Positions 44,031-54,209 of a DNA stretch of 64,000 nucleotides are shown piece after piece. The translations under genes were made by a program, and so were the position numbers. The notes under the pieces are model-generated. The model ran no database searches and had not been told where the DNA came from. It saw only the letters and a program-made list of their open reading frames with translations. Source of the DNA: Treponema rectale (lineage in GTDB: Bacteria; Spirochaetota; Spirochaetia; Treponematales; Treponemataceae); the NCBI RefSeq assembly GCF_014202035.1, contig NZ_JACHFR010000001.1:744001-808000 (forward strand), given 5' to 3'. Each line of letters begins with the position of its first letter. Within the stretch, counting starts at the first letter, position 1.

Positions 44031-44888
44031 TTATTCATCATATCCCATTGATTTCATGTCAGAAGAATCCTGATCTTCATCATCTTCGATAAGATCTTCA
44101 TCATCCTCGATAAGATCTTCATCATCAAGATCAGAAAGACTTCCTGCTTCATCCATAGAATAATATTCTGATTCGTCTTCTGTTTCTTCATATGTCAGAA
44201 TGCGGCTGCAGTATGGACAGAAAAGAATCTTTTCATTTTTGCGTACTTCGTTAGCGAACTGTGCAGGAAGAATCATATGACATCCTGAGCATACATTTCC
44301 GCGTACTGCAACAAGACCTTCCTTATTACGTTTAATGATGCGCTGAAACTTGATTATTGTCTCGCCGTCAATTCCTTCAGAAAGATCAGCTTCTTTACCT
44401 TCAAGTTCTGAAATCTGTTTTTTGTATGATTCAATTTCGCTGTCAAGGCTTGATTTATTTTCGTTTACTTCTGATTCTGTAGACTGGATAAGCTGAAGGG
44501 AATCCTTAAGGCTGTCTTCCATTTCTGCAATGAGTTTTTCTTCTTTCTGAATCTCTTTACGAATTTCAGTTTCATGTTCCTGTGCTTCAGTAATCTGCTT
44601 GTCGAGAAGCTCGTATTCACGGTGGGTACTGATGTTGTCCATGCCTTTTTCACCAGCTTCACGTTCTTTTTCTGCTTCAGCAAGGTCTGCTTTCAATGCA
44701 GTGAGCTTTTCCTTTTCAGTTTCAAATTCAGCATTTTTCTCGATGTATTCTTTTTTAAACTGTTCAAGACTTTCAAGGCTTCCTGAGAGTGACTTTGGAA
44801 GCTCTTCCATCTTTGCTTCAATTCTGTATTTTTCAGCAAGCACTTCCTGTAAATCTTTCAGCTTGCTAAGTATTTCTGTCGTCTGCAT
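44031..44888 (-). CDS. Coiled-coil C4 zinc-ribbon protein (COG1579 type)
   Basis: A 285-residue protein. Residues about 5-170 are a long antiparallel coiled coil (LEQFKKEYIEKNAEFETEKEK and similar), followed by a C4 zinc ribbon (CSGCHMILPA ... LFCPYCSRIL) and an acidic tail with repeated DDEDLIE units. This is the COG1579 layout, often described as nucleic-acid-binding, with uncertain function. It ends just before rnpB. The acidic tail comes from a 21-bp tandem repeat. Confidence 0.8.
   Translation of the reverse strand: MQTTEILSKLKDLQEVLAEKYRIEAKMEELPKSLSGSLESLEQFKKEYIEKNAEFETEKEKLTALKADLAEAEKEREAGEKGMDNISTHREYELLDKQITEAQEHETEIRKEIQKEEKLIAEMEDSLKDSLQLIQSTESEVNENKSSLDSEIESYKKQISELEGKEADLSEGIDGETIIKFQRIIKRNKEGLVAVRGNVCSGCHMILPAQFANEVRKNEKILFCPYCSRILTYEETEDESEYYSMDEAGSLSDLDDEDLIEDDEDLIEDDEDQDSSDMKSMGYDE
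44072..44134. repeat. 21-bp tandem repeat in the acidic tail
   Basis: Two near-perfect copies of GATCTTCATCATC(T/C)TCGATAA and a third partial copy, encoding the EDDEDLI repeats of the COG1579-type protein. A length-variable site is likely. Confidence 0.7.
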
Positions 44889-44968
44889 GATCGTATCCTC
44901 ATCTACATATTTATCGTAGGGTAAAATATATCCTATTTACCCTGTTGTGTCCATTGGTGAATTTTACA

Positions 44969-47044
44969 TCAGGTATCAATATAATCCCTGAGTCCGGAAG
45001 CTCTTCTCGGATGGCGGAGTCTTCTTAAAGCTTTTGCTTCAATCTGTCTGATGCGTTCACGGGTAACGTTAAAGCACAGACCGACTTCTTCAAGGGTGAG
45101 TGAATATCCGTCGTCAAGTCCAAACCTCATCTTAAGAACTTCCTGCTCTCTCTCCGGAAGAGTATTGAGTACAGTATGAAGCTGTTCCTGCAGGAGAGTG
45201 TATGCAGTCTGATTTGCCGGATTTTCAACATCCTTATCTTCGATGAAATCTCCCAATGATGAATCTTCCTCTTCTCCAATTGGAGTTTCAAGGGAGATAG
45301 GTTCCCTGGCAACATTTTTAACCTGTTTTACACGGCTTACAGGCCATGAAAGCTGCTGTGCTATTTCTTCATCCGTCGGTTCACGACCAAGTTTCTGAAC
45401 AAGCTGTCTGCTTTCCCTTACAACTTTGTTTATCTGTTCAATCATATGTACAGGAACACGGATTGTTCTTGCCTGATCAGAAATAGAACGGGTAATGGCC
45501 TGACGAATCCACCATGTAGCGTAAGTAGAGAATTTATATCCCTTGCGGTATTCAAACTTTTCTACAGCCTTTATAAGTCCGATATTTCCTTCCTGAATGA
45601 GGTCAAAAAGCTGAAGTCCGCGATTGGTATATTTTTTTGCAATAGATACAACGAGACGAAGGTTAGCCTTGATAAGCTTGTTTTTGTGATTTTCAAGCAT
45701 TATGCGTCCGCGTTCGATTTCTTTTTTCATTCCGATGATTTCATCAATGGAATTTTCAAAATCATATTCAAGTTCCCGAAGCTTGCGCTCGATTTTCTGA
45801 ATTTCAGTATAGTCTGAGCGTATTTCATCTGCAGAAAGTGCCAGTTCCTTCTCAAGCTTTACGCATTCTGAATGAATTGCAAGACGGCGCCCTATGCTTC
45901 GCAGTGCTGCTGCATCAGGAATATGAAGTTTCTTCATGCGTCTTTCCTGAATGAGCCTGTTTTCTTCAATTTTTACAGATGCATCAATGAATTTTGAACT
46001 GAAACGTTCTATTTCTTCAGTCTGTATGTCAAGTTTCTGAAGGTTAGGCATTATCTTTTCACGGAGTTCAACAAGCTGCGGATCCTTAAAGATATTGAGA
46101 GTCTGGTCATTTTCGCTCAGCTGCTTTTTAAGGGCCATGTACTGCTTGATGTCCTGAACTGCAGGCTTAAGGTGTTCGCTGTAGGCTGCCTTAAGGCGGT
46201 GTTTTTCTGCCATTTCTTCATTAAGCTCTTTTCTTGCCCGTCCAGGTTCATGCATGTCGATTCTTGTAAATGCTTTATGAGCAATATTATAGAATTCAGG
46301 AATCATCATTCCGGAATTCTTGATTACATTCTTGATTATGTTCTGACCTTCTTCCATCTTCTGAGAATGGAAAACTTCCTGTTCTGCAGTGAGAAGGTTT
46401 TCTTTACCGATTTCGCGGAGGTAAAGCCTGATTGGATCGTCTATGCTTGAATCTTTGTCGTTTGCAATGAGTCTGTGTCTGTCTTCAGAAGTGTCATCCA
46501 GTGCACCTTCTGCATCATCCTCAACATCCTCATCATCTGCTTCTGCATCAAAGTCATCTTCGTCATCAGCAGTTTCTTCCATTACCTGAATGTTGTTGGC
46601 CTGAAGAAGCTGAAGGACGCCTTCCATTTCTTTTGAATTTACGAAGTCCTGCGTAAGAATATCTGTAATTTCATCCCATGATATAATCTGTTTGCTGGAA
46701 GCATATTCAAGCAGTTTCTGAACTCTAGGATCAAGATTCTGAAGTTCTGCATTCTCTTCGTCTGAATCGTCGATGATGTCATCAACTTTTTCATTTTCCT
46801 GAGATACAGCTTTTACTTCTTCGCTTTTCTTTGCTTTTACCGGTGTCTTTTTTTCTGCTTCAGAAGCCTGAGACTTCTCTTTTTTTGCAGTCTTTTTTTC
46901 TGTATTATCTGCTTTTTTAGCGGTTTTGGCTTTTTTTTCTGCTGTTTTTGCAGTTTTATCTGCTTTTACTTTTTTTTCTGCAGACTTATCAGCCTCTTTT
47001 TTAGACTTTGTTTTTTCAGATGTTTTTTTTACTGTAAGAGCCAT
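44969..47044 (-). CDS. rpoD: Primary sigma factor RpoD with Lys/Ala-rich N-terminus
   Basis: A 691-residue sigma-70. Region 1.2 ([17 protein letters not shown]), region 2 ([38 protein letters not shown]), region 3 and region 4 ([20 protein letters not shown], then [11 protein letters not shown]) are all intact. The first ~75 residues are a low-complexity Lys/Ala/Glu run before a normal region 1.1, an unusual addition. It directly follows dnaG (TAA, two bases, ATG), like the classical macromolecular-synthesis order. Confidence 0.97.
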   Translation of the reverse strand: MALTVKKTSEKTKSKKEADKSAEKKVKADKTAKTAEKKAKTAKKADNTEKKTAKKEKSQASEAEKKTPVKAKKSEEVKAVSQENEKVDDIIDDSDEENAELQNLDPRVQKLLEYASSKQIISWDEITDILTQDFVNSKEMEGVLQLLQANNIQVMEETADDEDDFDAEADDEDVEDDAEGALDDTSEDRHRLIANDKDSSIDDPIRLYLREIGKENLLTAEQEVFHSQKMEEGQNIIKNVIKNSGMMIPEFYNIAHKAFTRIDMHEPGRARKELNEEMAEKHRLKAAYSEHLKPAVQDIKQYMALKKQLSENDQTLNIFKDPQLVELREKIMPNLQKLDIQTEEIERFSSKFIDASVKIEENRLIQERRMKKLHIPDAAALRSIGRRLAIHSECVKLEKELALSADEIRSDYTEIQKIERKLRELEYDFENSIDEIIGMKKEIERGRIMLENHKNKLIKANLRLVVSIAKKYTNRGLQLFDLIQEGNIGLIKAVEKFEYRKGYKFSTYATWWIRQAITRSISDQARTIRVPVHMIEQINKVVRESRQLVQKLGREPTDEEIAQQLSWPVSRVKQVKNVAREPISLETPIGEEEDSSLGDFIEDKDVENPANQTAYTLLQEQLHTVLNTLPEREQEVLKMRFGLDDGYSLTLEEVGLCFNVTRERIRQIEAKALRRLRHPRRASGLRDYIDT

Positions 47045-47046
47045 TG

Positions 47047-48861
47047 TTAATCCCTTTTCTTAAGATCTTCCAACCGCGAAGATATTTCCATTCTTCTTGA
47101 AATCAGTTCCATAAGCTGAGCTTTGTCTTCCGGAAGCTGGCTTCGTTCTAGCCTGCATATCTGTACCTGAAGCTCATCATTCTGCTTTTTCAGTACATTC
47201 CTTTTCAGCAGCTTTATGCTTTCATTGACACTTTGTTCTTTATTAGCGGAGTCTGTCTGCAATGATTTTATTATCAGGTTCTGCAGTTCCGGATTTTCAC
47301 AATGATTAAGTATGCTGCTTACTGAGAAATTATCGTTTCTGGAACATTCCTCCAAGATAATGAATATTTTCTTTGCCAGAGAATCACTAAGATCATCTAC
47401 CGTAATTTCGTTGCGCAGTTTTTTGAAAAAGCTTATGTCATCGTCAATCACACTGAGAACGGCTGCTGATTCTGCCGTAACTTTGATTTTCTCTTCCTTT
47501 ACATTCTGATCTGACGGTAAAGTCTTTTTCATTTTCTGCTCAATCTGACTGCGGTTCAGATAATCGTTTCTGATTGCATCCAGGCTGACTTCGTATGTCC
47601 GGCAAAATTGCTCCAGACATGCGTTTTTCTGTATGTCTGTCTGAAGGGCATCTATATATGTAAAGAATTCCATGGCGGCTTTCAGTTTGGCGTCAGGGGA
47701 ATCCTTTCCATAAGTTGCTGTCAGAACGGACAACAAAAAATCATTGTCCAAAATAGCGGAGTTAACTTCATTTGTCAATACTTCAGGACCGTAGTTTATC
47801 ATTATTTCTGCAGGATCTTTTCCCCCTGAAAGCTTTATGACTTTTACGGTAAGGTCATGCTGCCGGCACATAATTATTGCTCTTTTCGTTGCTGCAAGAC
47901 CTGCTCCGTCAGAATCAAATGACAGCATTACACAGCCGTCCCTGACATAGTTTTTTACCAGAGAAATCTGTTCCTCAGTCAAAGCTGTTCCCAAAGGTGC
48001 CACTGCATAGGTAAGTCCGCACTGATGATATGCAATGCAGTCCATGTAGCCTTCACAGAATATTACTTTATGATTTTCATGAATTGCCTGTTTTGCAAAA
48101 TTGAAGGCATAGAGAGTGCTTCCCTTTTTGTATTGAATCAGGTCTGAAGAGTTAAGGTATTTTGGTGATTTTGAAGGATCTCCCCGTAAAAAACGTCCAC
48201 CCATAGCCACGACTTCGCCGTTTTTGTTAAAAATAGGAAACATGAGCCTGTCATTGAAAAAAGAAATGTCCGGATATCTTTTACTGAAAAGTCCGGAATT
48301 TGCCAGAAATTCATCGCTGTAATTTTTTCCTTTCAGAAATTTTTTCAGCCAGGTTCTGTCTGCCGGACTGTATCCCAGCTTGAATTTTTCAAGAGTTTCT
48401 TTTGTCAGTCCTCTTGCGGTTATGTATTCGAGGGCAAATTTTCCCGCCTCAGTTTCCATCAGCATGTAGTGAAAGGAATTTGCAACTCTGGTGTACAAGT
48501 CCGTATATTCTGCCTTTAATTGAATTGATGGATCTTTTCTATACTCTTCCCTTCCTGTTGATGTGTATTCAACCTGAACTCCGCTTTTTTTTGCCAGAGA
48601 TTCTACAGCTTCAGAAAAGGAGCAGTTTTCCATTTCCTGAATGAATTTAAAAACTGTACCTTTTGCGTGACATCCGAAGCAGTAGTAGAATTTTTTGTCA
48701 GAAGATACACTGAATGAAGGAGTTTTTTCATGGTGAAACGGACAGCATCCCCACCAGTCATTTCCTTTCTGGGTCAGCTGTACGTATTCTCCTATGACGC
48801 TGACAATGTCAGTTTTATTTGAAACTTCGTCAATGGATTCCTGCTTTATGAAACCGGCCAT
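47047..48861 (-). CDS. dnaG: DNA primase
   Basis: A 604-residue primase. The CHC2 zinc motif is Cys40-x2-His43-x17-Cys61-x2-Cys64. The TOPRIM core includes [14 protein letters not shown] and [19 protein letters not shown]-terminal helicase-binding region follows. It makes RNA primers at the replication fork. Its ATG overlaps the mltG stop (TAATG), and rpoD follows two bases after its stop. Confidence 0.96.
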   Translation of the reverse strand: MAGFIKQESIDEVSNKTDIVSVIGEYVQLTQKGNDWWGCCPFHHEKTPSFSVSSDKKFYYCFGCHAKGTVFKFIQEMENCSFSEAVESLAKKSGVQVEYTSTGREEYRKDPSIQLKAEYTDLYTRVANSFHYMLMETEAGKFALEYITARGLTKETLEKFKLGYSPADRTWLKKFLKGKNYSDEFLANSGLFSKRYPDISFFNDRLMFPIFNKNGEVVAMGGRFLRGDPSKSPKYLNSSDLIQYKKGSTLYAFNFAKQAIHENHKVIFCEGYMDCIAYHQCGLTYAVAPLGTALTEEQISLVKNYVRDGCVMLSFDSDGAGLAATKRAIIMCRQHDLTVKVIKLSGGKDPAEIMINYGPEVLTNEVNSAILDNDFLLSVLTATYGKDSPDAKLKAAMEFFTYIDALQTDIQKNACLEQFCRTYEVSLDAIRNDYLNRSQIEQKMKKTLPSDQNVKEEKIKVTAESAAVLSVIDDDISFFKKLRNEITVDDLSDSLAKKIFIILEECSRNDNFSVSSILNHCENPELQNLIIKSLQTDSANKEQSVNESIKLLKRNVLKKQNDELQVQICRLERSQLPEDKAQLMELISRRMEISSRLEDLKKRD

Positions 48862-49943
48862 TATCTGCTCTTTGAAGTATAATTGATGGTTTCTGCAGCT
48901 TTGTGCTGGTCAAAGTTTGAACTGAAAGTATGTGCACCGCGCTCAGGATCAGTAAGTACGAAATAGTAATAGTTTGTTTTTGCAGGATTACATGCTGCAT
49001 CAAGAGCAACCAGTCCCGGATTTGATATAGGTCCCGGTGTCAGACCTGCCCACATATAGGTATTGTATGGATTATCAATTTTAAGATCATTGTATGTTAT
49101 GCGCTCAGGATGAGGTTTATTGAGGATTTCAGTTATGATGTATTCAATCGTTGCGCATGAATAAAGTCCGATACCGTTTCTGAGTCTGTTTGTAAATACG
49201 CTTGCGATAAGAGGAGCTTCGTCTTTAAGCCTGTATTCCCTTTCGACTATTGAAGCCAGCGTAAGTGTTTTGTGAAGGTTTTCCGGTGTCATTTCTGAAA
49301 GTCCGCTGATTTCTTTTATTCTTTCAAAAAAATTGTCCGTCAGTTTCTGTACTGCATCGTAAGCCTTCATCTTTGGTGTAAAGAAATAGGTGTCAGGAAA
49401 AAGGTATCCCTCGAGGTTTTCTGCCGGAACAGAATATGCTGCTATAAGTTCAGGATCTGCAAAGGCTGTCATAAAATCCTTTCTTGAGCAGACTCCCTTT
49501 TCTTCAAGTATCGTGCCTATTTTTGATGCAGTAAGGCCTTCTGGAATTACGACTGTTATGTAAATCTGAGTTCCGGACTGGAGAAGATTGTAGATTTCTT
49601 TCAGCTTCATTGAGCTGGATACCGTATATGTTCCGCTTTTTAATTCAAAAGGATGTTTTCTGTCAAAAATACTGAATCTTGCAGCTATGTAAAGTGCTCT
49701 GGAAGATTTTATGAGGCCCTTCTTTTCAAGGAGTGATGCTGCATCCTTTACAGTCATTCCCTCAGGAATATCAATCTGCATGGTAACTGCATTTTCAGTT
49801 CCTGAAACCGGTGATACTGCAGATTTCCATATTGCAAGAAGAATAACGATTCCGATTGCAGCTACAGCAATAATCCATAAAAGTGCAGCAAGAATTATAT
49901 TTGTTTTTCTGTGCGTATTTTTTTGAGATGTTTTGTCTTTCAA
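48861..49943 (-). CDS. mltG: Endolytic murein transglycosylase MltG
   Basis: A 360-residue YceG/MltG protein. A single N-terminal membrane helix (IILAALLWIIAVAAIGIVI) is followed by a LysM-like region and the catalytic domain with LASIVEREYRLKDEAPLIA (catalytic Glu) and NPYNTYMWAGLTPGPISNPG. It cuts nascent glycan strands. The start appears to be TTG at 49943, overlapping the TGA stop of the preceding gene (TTGA). Confidence 0.93.
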   Translation of the reverse strand: MKDKTSQKNTHRKTNIILAALLWIIAVAAIGIVILLAIWKSAVSPVSGTENAVTMQIDIPEGMTVKDAASLLEKKGLIKSSRALYIAARFSIFDRKHPFELKSGTYTVSSSMKLKEIYNLLQSGTQIYITVVIPEGLTASKIGTILEEKGVCSRKDFMTAFADPELIAAYSVPAENLEGYLFPDTYFFTPKMKAYDAVQKLTDNFFERIKEISGLSEMTPENLHKTLTLASIVEREYRLKDEAPLIASVFTNRLRNGIGLYSCATIEYIITEILNKPHPERITYNDLKIDNPYNTYMWAGLTPGPISNPGLVALDAACNPAKTNYYYFVLTDPERGAHTFSSNFDQHKAAETINYTSKSR

Positions 49944-50884
49944 AGTTCTATTACCTTTCCTTCCCGGGCGAGATGCAGCTCAGGAATAAAATTCTGTTTG
50001 TAATTCTGATAGATTTTACCTGCATTAAGGATAGAGTCAAGTTTTTTATCATCGTAGGTAGGATCATGATGAAACATGTACAGTTGTTTTATGTTCCAGA
50101 GTTCTGCAAAATCAATTGCGTAACTGAAACTAGAATGTCCCCAGTTTTCTTTCTGTATGGCTTCAGGATTCGTGTACTGACAGTCAAATATGATTATGTC
50201 TGCATCCTTAAAAAATTCATTGCGTTTTTGTGTTCTGTCAAAATCACTGTTCTGAAGTTCAACATCCGTTGAGTATATTAATTTTTTCCCGTCTTCCTCG
50301 AAGGAAAATGAAAAGGAGTCACCGGGATGAGTCATTTTGTGGGCTTCTATTTTAACACCTTCAATTTCGTATTTTTTTTCTTCCTCAAGATAATTGAAGT
50401 GTATGTGGTCTTTTATATTGTCCCATTTTGCATTAGGTGGAAAATAAGGGGTGGTATTCTGGCCTGCCATAAATTTTTCTGCATCTTTAAAACAGGAATA
50501 AATTTCAAGTTTAGCATTGTGGTCATAAATTTTATCAAAAAAAGGAAATCCCTGTATGTGATCCCAGTGATAGTGTGAAAGGAAAAGATGATAAGTGTTG
50601 TTTTTTGTTGCCGGAAGTTCTTTTCCCAGCAGCCTGATGCCGGTACCGCTGTCCATTATAAACTCAGTACCGTTTTTTGATCTGACCTCTACGCAGGGAG
50701 TATTTCCACCTGTAGTTCCGAATAACCATTTTGGCAGATTGGATAGAAATTTCGTTTTTGTATCTTCATTTTCAATATCCTGTGGAGTCAGACGTTCAAG
50801 AACTGCGGAAATTTTTGCCTGAATCTGATCCGGTGTGACGGGAGCAGGAAGTGAACCTCTTACTCCGAAGAATTTTATATACAA
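49940..50884 (-). CDS. Metallo-beta-lactamase-fold hydrolase
   Basis: A 314-residue soluble protein. The metal site HxHxDH is present in LFLSHYHWDHIQGFPFF, with further ligands in THPGDSFSF, STDVELQNSD and MFHHDPTYDD. The opening KFFGVRGSLPAPV is typical of the PhnP/cAMP-phosphodiesterase-like MBL branch. It probably hydrolyses a phosphodiester, possibly a cyclic nucleotide; the substrate is not determinable. First gene of the mltG-dnaG-rpoD run. Confidence 0.85.
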   Translation of the reverse strand: MYIKFFGVRGSLPAPVTPDQIQAKISAVLERLTPQDIENEDTKTKFLSNLPKWLFGTTGGNTPCVEVRSKNGTEFIMDSGTGIRLLGKELPATKNNTYHLFLSHYHWDHIQGFPFFDKIYDHNAKLEIYSCFKDAEKFMAGQNTTPYFPPNAKWDNIKDHIHFNYLEEEKKYEIEGVKIEAHKMTHPGDSFSFSFEEDGKKLIYSTDVELQNSDFDRTQKRNEFFKDADIIIFDCQYTNPEAIQKENWGHSSFSYAIDFAELWNIKQLYMFHHDPTYDDKKLDSILNAGKIYQNYKQNFIPELHLAREGKVIEL

Positions 50885-51002
50885 CTATCCCTCCGAAAAT
50901 CCTCTAAATTATAATACATTGTATTTAAAAAAACTAGAGTTTTCAAAGATTTTACTGTTACAGAAAGTTGAAAATTTTTAATAATTTGAAAAAAAAGGAG
51001 AA

Positions 51003-51035
51003 TAAAAAAAGTGCCAGCTCTTTAGAACTGACACT
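51003..51035 (-). terminator. Terminator of the tRNA-Thr-Tyr transcript
   Basis: Stem AGTGTCAG/CTGGCACT (one G-U pair) with loop TTCTAAAGAG, followed by a run of seven T on the minus strand, directly after tRNA-Tyr. Confidence 0.8.
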
Positions 51036-51038
51036 TGC

Positions 51039-51120
51039 TGGGGAGTGAAGGATTCGAACCTACGAAGGCGGAGCCAGCAGATTTACAGTCTGTCCCCTTT
51101 GACCACTCGGGAAACTCCCC
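51039..51120 (-). tRNA. tRNA-Tyr (GTA)
   Basis: An 82-nt class II tRNA. Acceptor GGGGAGT pairs with ACTCCCC, the anticodon loop gives GTA, there is a long variable arm, and the T-arm contains GGTTCGAATCC. CCA is not encoded. Second gene of the tRNA transcript. Confidence 0.95.
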
Positions 51121-51141
51121 TGACTCCTGTTTAAGGAGATA

Positions 51142-51214
51142 AGCCGCCAGTAGGATTCGGACCCACGACCCCGAGATTACAAATCACGTGCTCTACCAAC
51201 TGAGCTATAGCGGC
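51142..51214 (-). tRNA. tRNA-Thr (TGT)
   Basis: A 73-nt tRNA. Acceptor GCCGCTA pairs with TGGCGGC, D-arm AGCTCAGTTGGTAGAG, anticodon loop TTTGTAA (TGT), T-arm GGGTCCGAATCC. The anticodon stem has one T-T mismatch. First gene of the tRNA transcript. Confidence 0.92.
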
Positions 51215-51257
51215 TTGTTTTTTTTTGTTGCTTACCGTCGCGCGGTAAGTGATTGAG

Positions 51258-51286
51258 ATATTACAGGAAACACATAATTGTGTCAA
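51258..51286 (-). promoter_or_regulatory. Promoter of the tRNA-Thr-Tyr transcript
   Basis: Minus-strand TTGACA, 17 bases, TAATAT. A perfect CTTACCG/CGGTAAG hairpin (51231-51249) would form right at the 5' end of the pre-tRNA. Confidence 0.8.
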
Positions 51287-51330
51287 CAGGATTTTAAAAA
51301 AAAATCAAAAAAAATTAAAATTCTGTTTTT

Positions 51331-52917
51331 TTATTTTTTTTCATCGCCTGCAAGTTCTGTGTAAAGCGGCAGGTAATATTTTTCAGCTACATTTTTCCAG
51401 GAGTAGTTTTCCTTAACATATTTTGCGGCATAGGCAATCATAGACGTAAAAATATTCGTTTCCGGAATTGCCCGTATTTTTATCAGGGAATAGAGAACTT
51501 CTGAAAGTTTTTCTGCAGTATTCGGGCTGTAAAGAAAACCTGTTTCTTCATCAAGTATTTTTTTTAAGCCGCCAGTGGCATTTGCAACAGGAATCGTTCC
51601 GAAAAGCTGAGCTATAAAGTCTTCCAGACCGCAGGGTTCAAAATAGCTCGGATGAAGTGAAAAATCTGCGGAAGCGACACTGAGTCTTGCCATCTGCTTT
51701 GTATAGCCTTTTATGTACACTGCCCTTCCCGGATAATCTTTTGCAATTGCTGCAAACTGCATTTCCAGTTCAGGGAAGCCCTGCCCTGCAAAAATAAAAC
51801 GGACGTTAAGTTTTTTATCCAGTATCAGTCTTGCGGCTTTTGAAGCAACGTCAATTCCCTTCTGATGAGCAATTCTTCCGTGATATGTTATGCAGACTGT
51901 AGAGTCATCCGGTTCATCAAGATATCCGTATTGAATCAGAGTTTCATTTTCAGCATGTTTTTTTGCATTCTTTGCTGCGTAATTTTCAAAAAAGTATTTT
52001 CTGCAAAGATACTTTCCCTTAAGGTCATGCCGCTCCGGACAGAATGTGTAAGGTAAAAGGGAAACTTCCGGATTTCCGGTATCATATTTTTCTGCATCAA
52101 TTCCGTTTATTATTCCCTTTACTTTAATTTTTTTTGCTTTAAGTGCTTCTGAAAGACCGTCCGTATCTGTATCACCGGAATTTATTTCATCCGCATACCA
52201 AGGAGAAACTGCAGTAAGGGTGGAGGTTCCTGCAGCCAGGAGGAATGGTTCTATCCGTTTTCCGGACATTCCGCAGGAAAGAATTTTTTCACTAAGCCCG
52301 GTAAGGAATTCTGCTTCCCTGATATCCTTAAAATTATGATGGTAGCCCGGTCCTGCATTATGTATTGTAACAATGCATTTTGTATTTCCGTAGTATTTTT
52401 TGTCTTCAGCAGACTGTCCCTGTGCCTGTTTTACAAATACCGGAACGAGGGCTGCCGTTGCGTCATGACAGTGTATTATGTCAGGGGAATCTGTAATTAT
52501 TCTACGTGCTGCGAGGACAATACCCTTTTGAAAGAGAACGTTGAGTTTCAGTACGTCTTCATGTCCTTCTCCCTTTGAATGTCGGGGATTTTCAATCTGT
52601 TCCTGTTCTGTATAGGTATAAACACCCTGTTTTTCTGCAAAAGCCGGGTGATGAAGAAAAACAATATGTACTCCGTTTATGATACCTTCCGAAAACCTGA
52701 CGGATTCTTTTTTTCCTGCAACGGTAAAGGAGACTTCTTCCCTGCAGTCATGGAGATTTTTTACTGATGAAGTATCTGTACATGCGTAGTACGGTATGAA
52801 AACCGTAACATCACAGCCGGACTTCAATAAAGTTTCTGACAGAGAACATACGACATTTTTTACGCCACCGGCTTCGGCTATTCCTGCATATTCTCTTGAA
52901 ACAACAAAAACATTCAT
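51331..52917 (-). CDS. glgA: Glycogen synthase (GlgA type)
   Basis: A 528-residue GT5/GT-B glycosyltransferase adding glucose from ADP-glucose to alpha-1,4-glucan. The N-terminal ADP-glucose motif KTGGL is replaced by EAGGV (SREYAGIAEAGGVKNVV). The C-terminal domain has TYHGRIAHQKGIDVASKA, and the E-x7-E motif region is SYFEPCGLEDFIAQLFG. The fold and length are right. The altered KTGGL is seen in some bacterial variants, so substrate preference is not certain. It is 14 bases from aroH. Confidence 0.87.
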   Translation of the reverse strand: MNVFVVSREYAGIAEAGGVKNVVCSLSETLLKSGCDVTVFIPYYACTDTSSVKNLHDCREEVSFTVAGKKESVRFSEGIINGVHIVFLHHPAFAEKQGVYTYTEQEQIENPRHSKGEGHEDVLKLNVLFQKGIVLAARRIITDSPDIIHCHDATAALVPVFVKQAQGQSAEDKKYYGNTKCIVTIHNAGPGYHHNFKDIREAEFLTGLSEKILSCGMSGKRIEPFLLAAGTSTLTAVSPWYADEINSGDTDTDGLSEALKAKKIKVKGIINGIDAEKYDTGNPEVSLLPYTFCPERHDLKGKYLCRKYFFENYAAKNAKKHAENETLIQYGYLDEPDDSTVCITYHGRIAHQKGIDVASKAARLILDKKLNVRFIFAGQGFPELEMQFAAIAKDYPGRAVYIKGYTKQMARLSVASADFSLHPSYFEPCGLEDFIAQLFGTIPVANATGGLKKILDEETGFLYSPNTAEKLSEVLYSLIKIRAIPETNIFTSMIAYAAKYVKENYSWKNVAEKYYLPLYTELAGDEKK

Positions 52918-52931
52918 CCGGTGTACTCCCG

Positions 52932-53309
52932 TCAGGACTGTGCAAAATCAGGCCTCAGTGCCTGTGCTCCGTTTATATATACAGGTTTTACCTTTGTGCC
53001 TTCAGGCAGGTATGCGGTAATCATTACACGTATTACTTTCGGAAGCATGCCCTTTATTGAAGCTTCCTGAGCCGTAAAAAGAGGTACTGATGAAGTGTCC
53101 GTTCCCGTATCAGCACGTCTGAGAGCTGTTGCTGCATTAAGGGCATCAAGATCAGCCGTCATTGAAAAAATAATGTTTACGATGTCATCTCCTGAAATAC
53201 TGTTTTCCCTGAATAGTTTCGAGCACATTTCCCGTACGGCATCTGTTATTGATTCTGCCGTATTCTCTGCACAGGATGCACCCCGTATACTGTATAGTCG
53301 TTTCTGCAT
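52932..53309 (-). CDS. aroH: Chorismate mutase, AroH class
   Basis: A 125-residue trimeric-type monofunctional chorismate mutase (chorismate to prephenate, Phe/Tyr pathway). AroH landmarks are SIRGASCAENTAESI near the N-terminus (Arg of RGA), SMTADLDALNAATALR in the centre and VIRVMITAY. Length agrees with the AroH rather than AroQ class. It lies between the SPFH-like gene and glgA without an obvious functional link. Confidence 0.85.
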   Translation of the reverse strand: MQKRLYSIRGASCAENTAESITDAVREMCSKLFRENSISGDDIVNIIFSMTADLDALNAATALRRADTGTDTSSVPLFTAQEASIKGMLPKVIRVMITAYLPEGTKVKPVYINGAQALRPDFAQS

Positions 53310-53324
53310 TTTTTACTCCGAGGA

Positions 53325-54158
53325 TTATTTTATGTCACTCAGGACTTTCATTACCTGTGAAATATCTGAACTTTTTGATATTTCTGCAAGGGACGGGTAT
53401 TTTTCCATAAGTCCTGCAAATTTTTCAAGCCTGTCAAGAATCCTGCTGTCATCCAGAATATCCTGAGCATGTTCCTGGGCTTTCAGTTTAAGAATGCCGT
53501 CAAGTTCCGACACAAAAGTAAAGTAGCTGTCTTTCAGCCTGCGGTAAAGTTCAACGTCAGGAATGCGGGAAGAAGCAATTTTTATTGAATTGATGTTTAT
53601 GTTTTTAAAATCTTCCGATGCTGATTCTTTAAGTGAAAGAAGTTTTTCTTCGTTCAGGAGGTTTATTTCATCTCCCGGAAGGAGCCCTTCTGAAAGTATT
53701 GCTGAAGTTATCCTGTCTGCAAGAGACTGGGCTTTCTGTTCCAGGTACGCGTTTAATTCTTCCTGTGAACTTATTACTTTTCTGCTGTAAAGATTCAGAA
53801 TTTCTTCTTCACTTGTATTTAGTGAAATTAAGTATGTTACCTGATAAGAAAAATCCGGATTTTCAGGAACCTGACTGCTGTATACGTCAGCACTGGCAAG
53901 GGTTCCGCTTGAAGTTACGCTGAATGTTTTTCCGCAGCTGTCAAATTCAATTATTTTTGTATTTTTAGGAATGAGGTGTTCCCACCTCCAGGTAAAGTCT
54001 CCGGTTTTTATAATCTTTTCGTATGTTCCGGAAGTTTTTGAGACCATTATTCCGCATGAATCTGCCTCAATGAAAAGCTGCAGCCATCCGAATGCAAAAA
54101 CTGCTGCTGCAGCAGCCACAAATATGAATAAACTTAAAAATCTTCTCTTTGACTTCAT
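53325..54158 (-). CDS. SPFH-like membrane protein
   Basis: A 277-residue protein with one N-terminal membrane helix (LFIFVAAAAAVFAFGWLQLF) followed by a Band7/SPFH-like region (CGIMVSKTSGTYEKII, DFTWRWEHLIPKNTKIIEF, YQVTYLISLNTSEEEIL) and a helical C-terminus (LKLKAQEHAQDILDD). It resembles stomatin/prohibitin-type proteins that form membrane assemblies. The specific role is unknown. It is divergent from the small membrane protein gene at 54210. Confidence 0.6.
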   Translation of the reverse strand: MKSKRRFLSLFIFVAAAAAVFAFGWLQLFIEADSCGIMVSKTSGTYEKIIKTGDFTWRWEHLIPKNTKIIEFDSCGKTFSVTSSGTLASADVYSSQVPENPDFSYQVTYLISLNTSEEEILNLYSRKVISSQEELNAYLEQKAQSLADRITSAILSEGLLPGDEINLLNEEKLLSLKESASEDFKNININSIKIASSRIPDVELYRRLKDSYFTFVSELDGILKLKAQEHAQDILDDSRILDRLEKFAGLMEKYPSLAEISKSSDISQVMKVLSDIK

Positions 54159-54209
54159 GGAAAAATGATACTATATTTTGTAAAGATTTCCAACATCAAG
54201 AAAAGGTTT

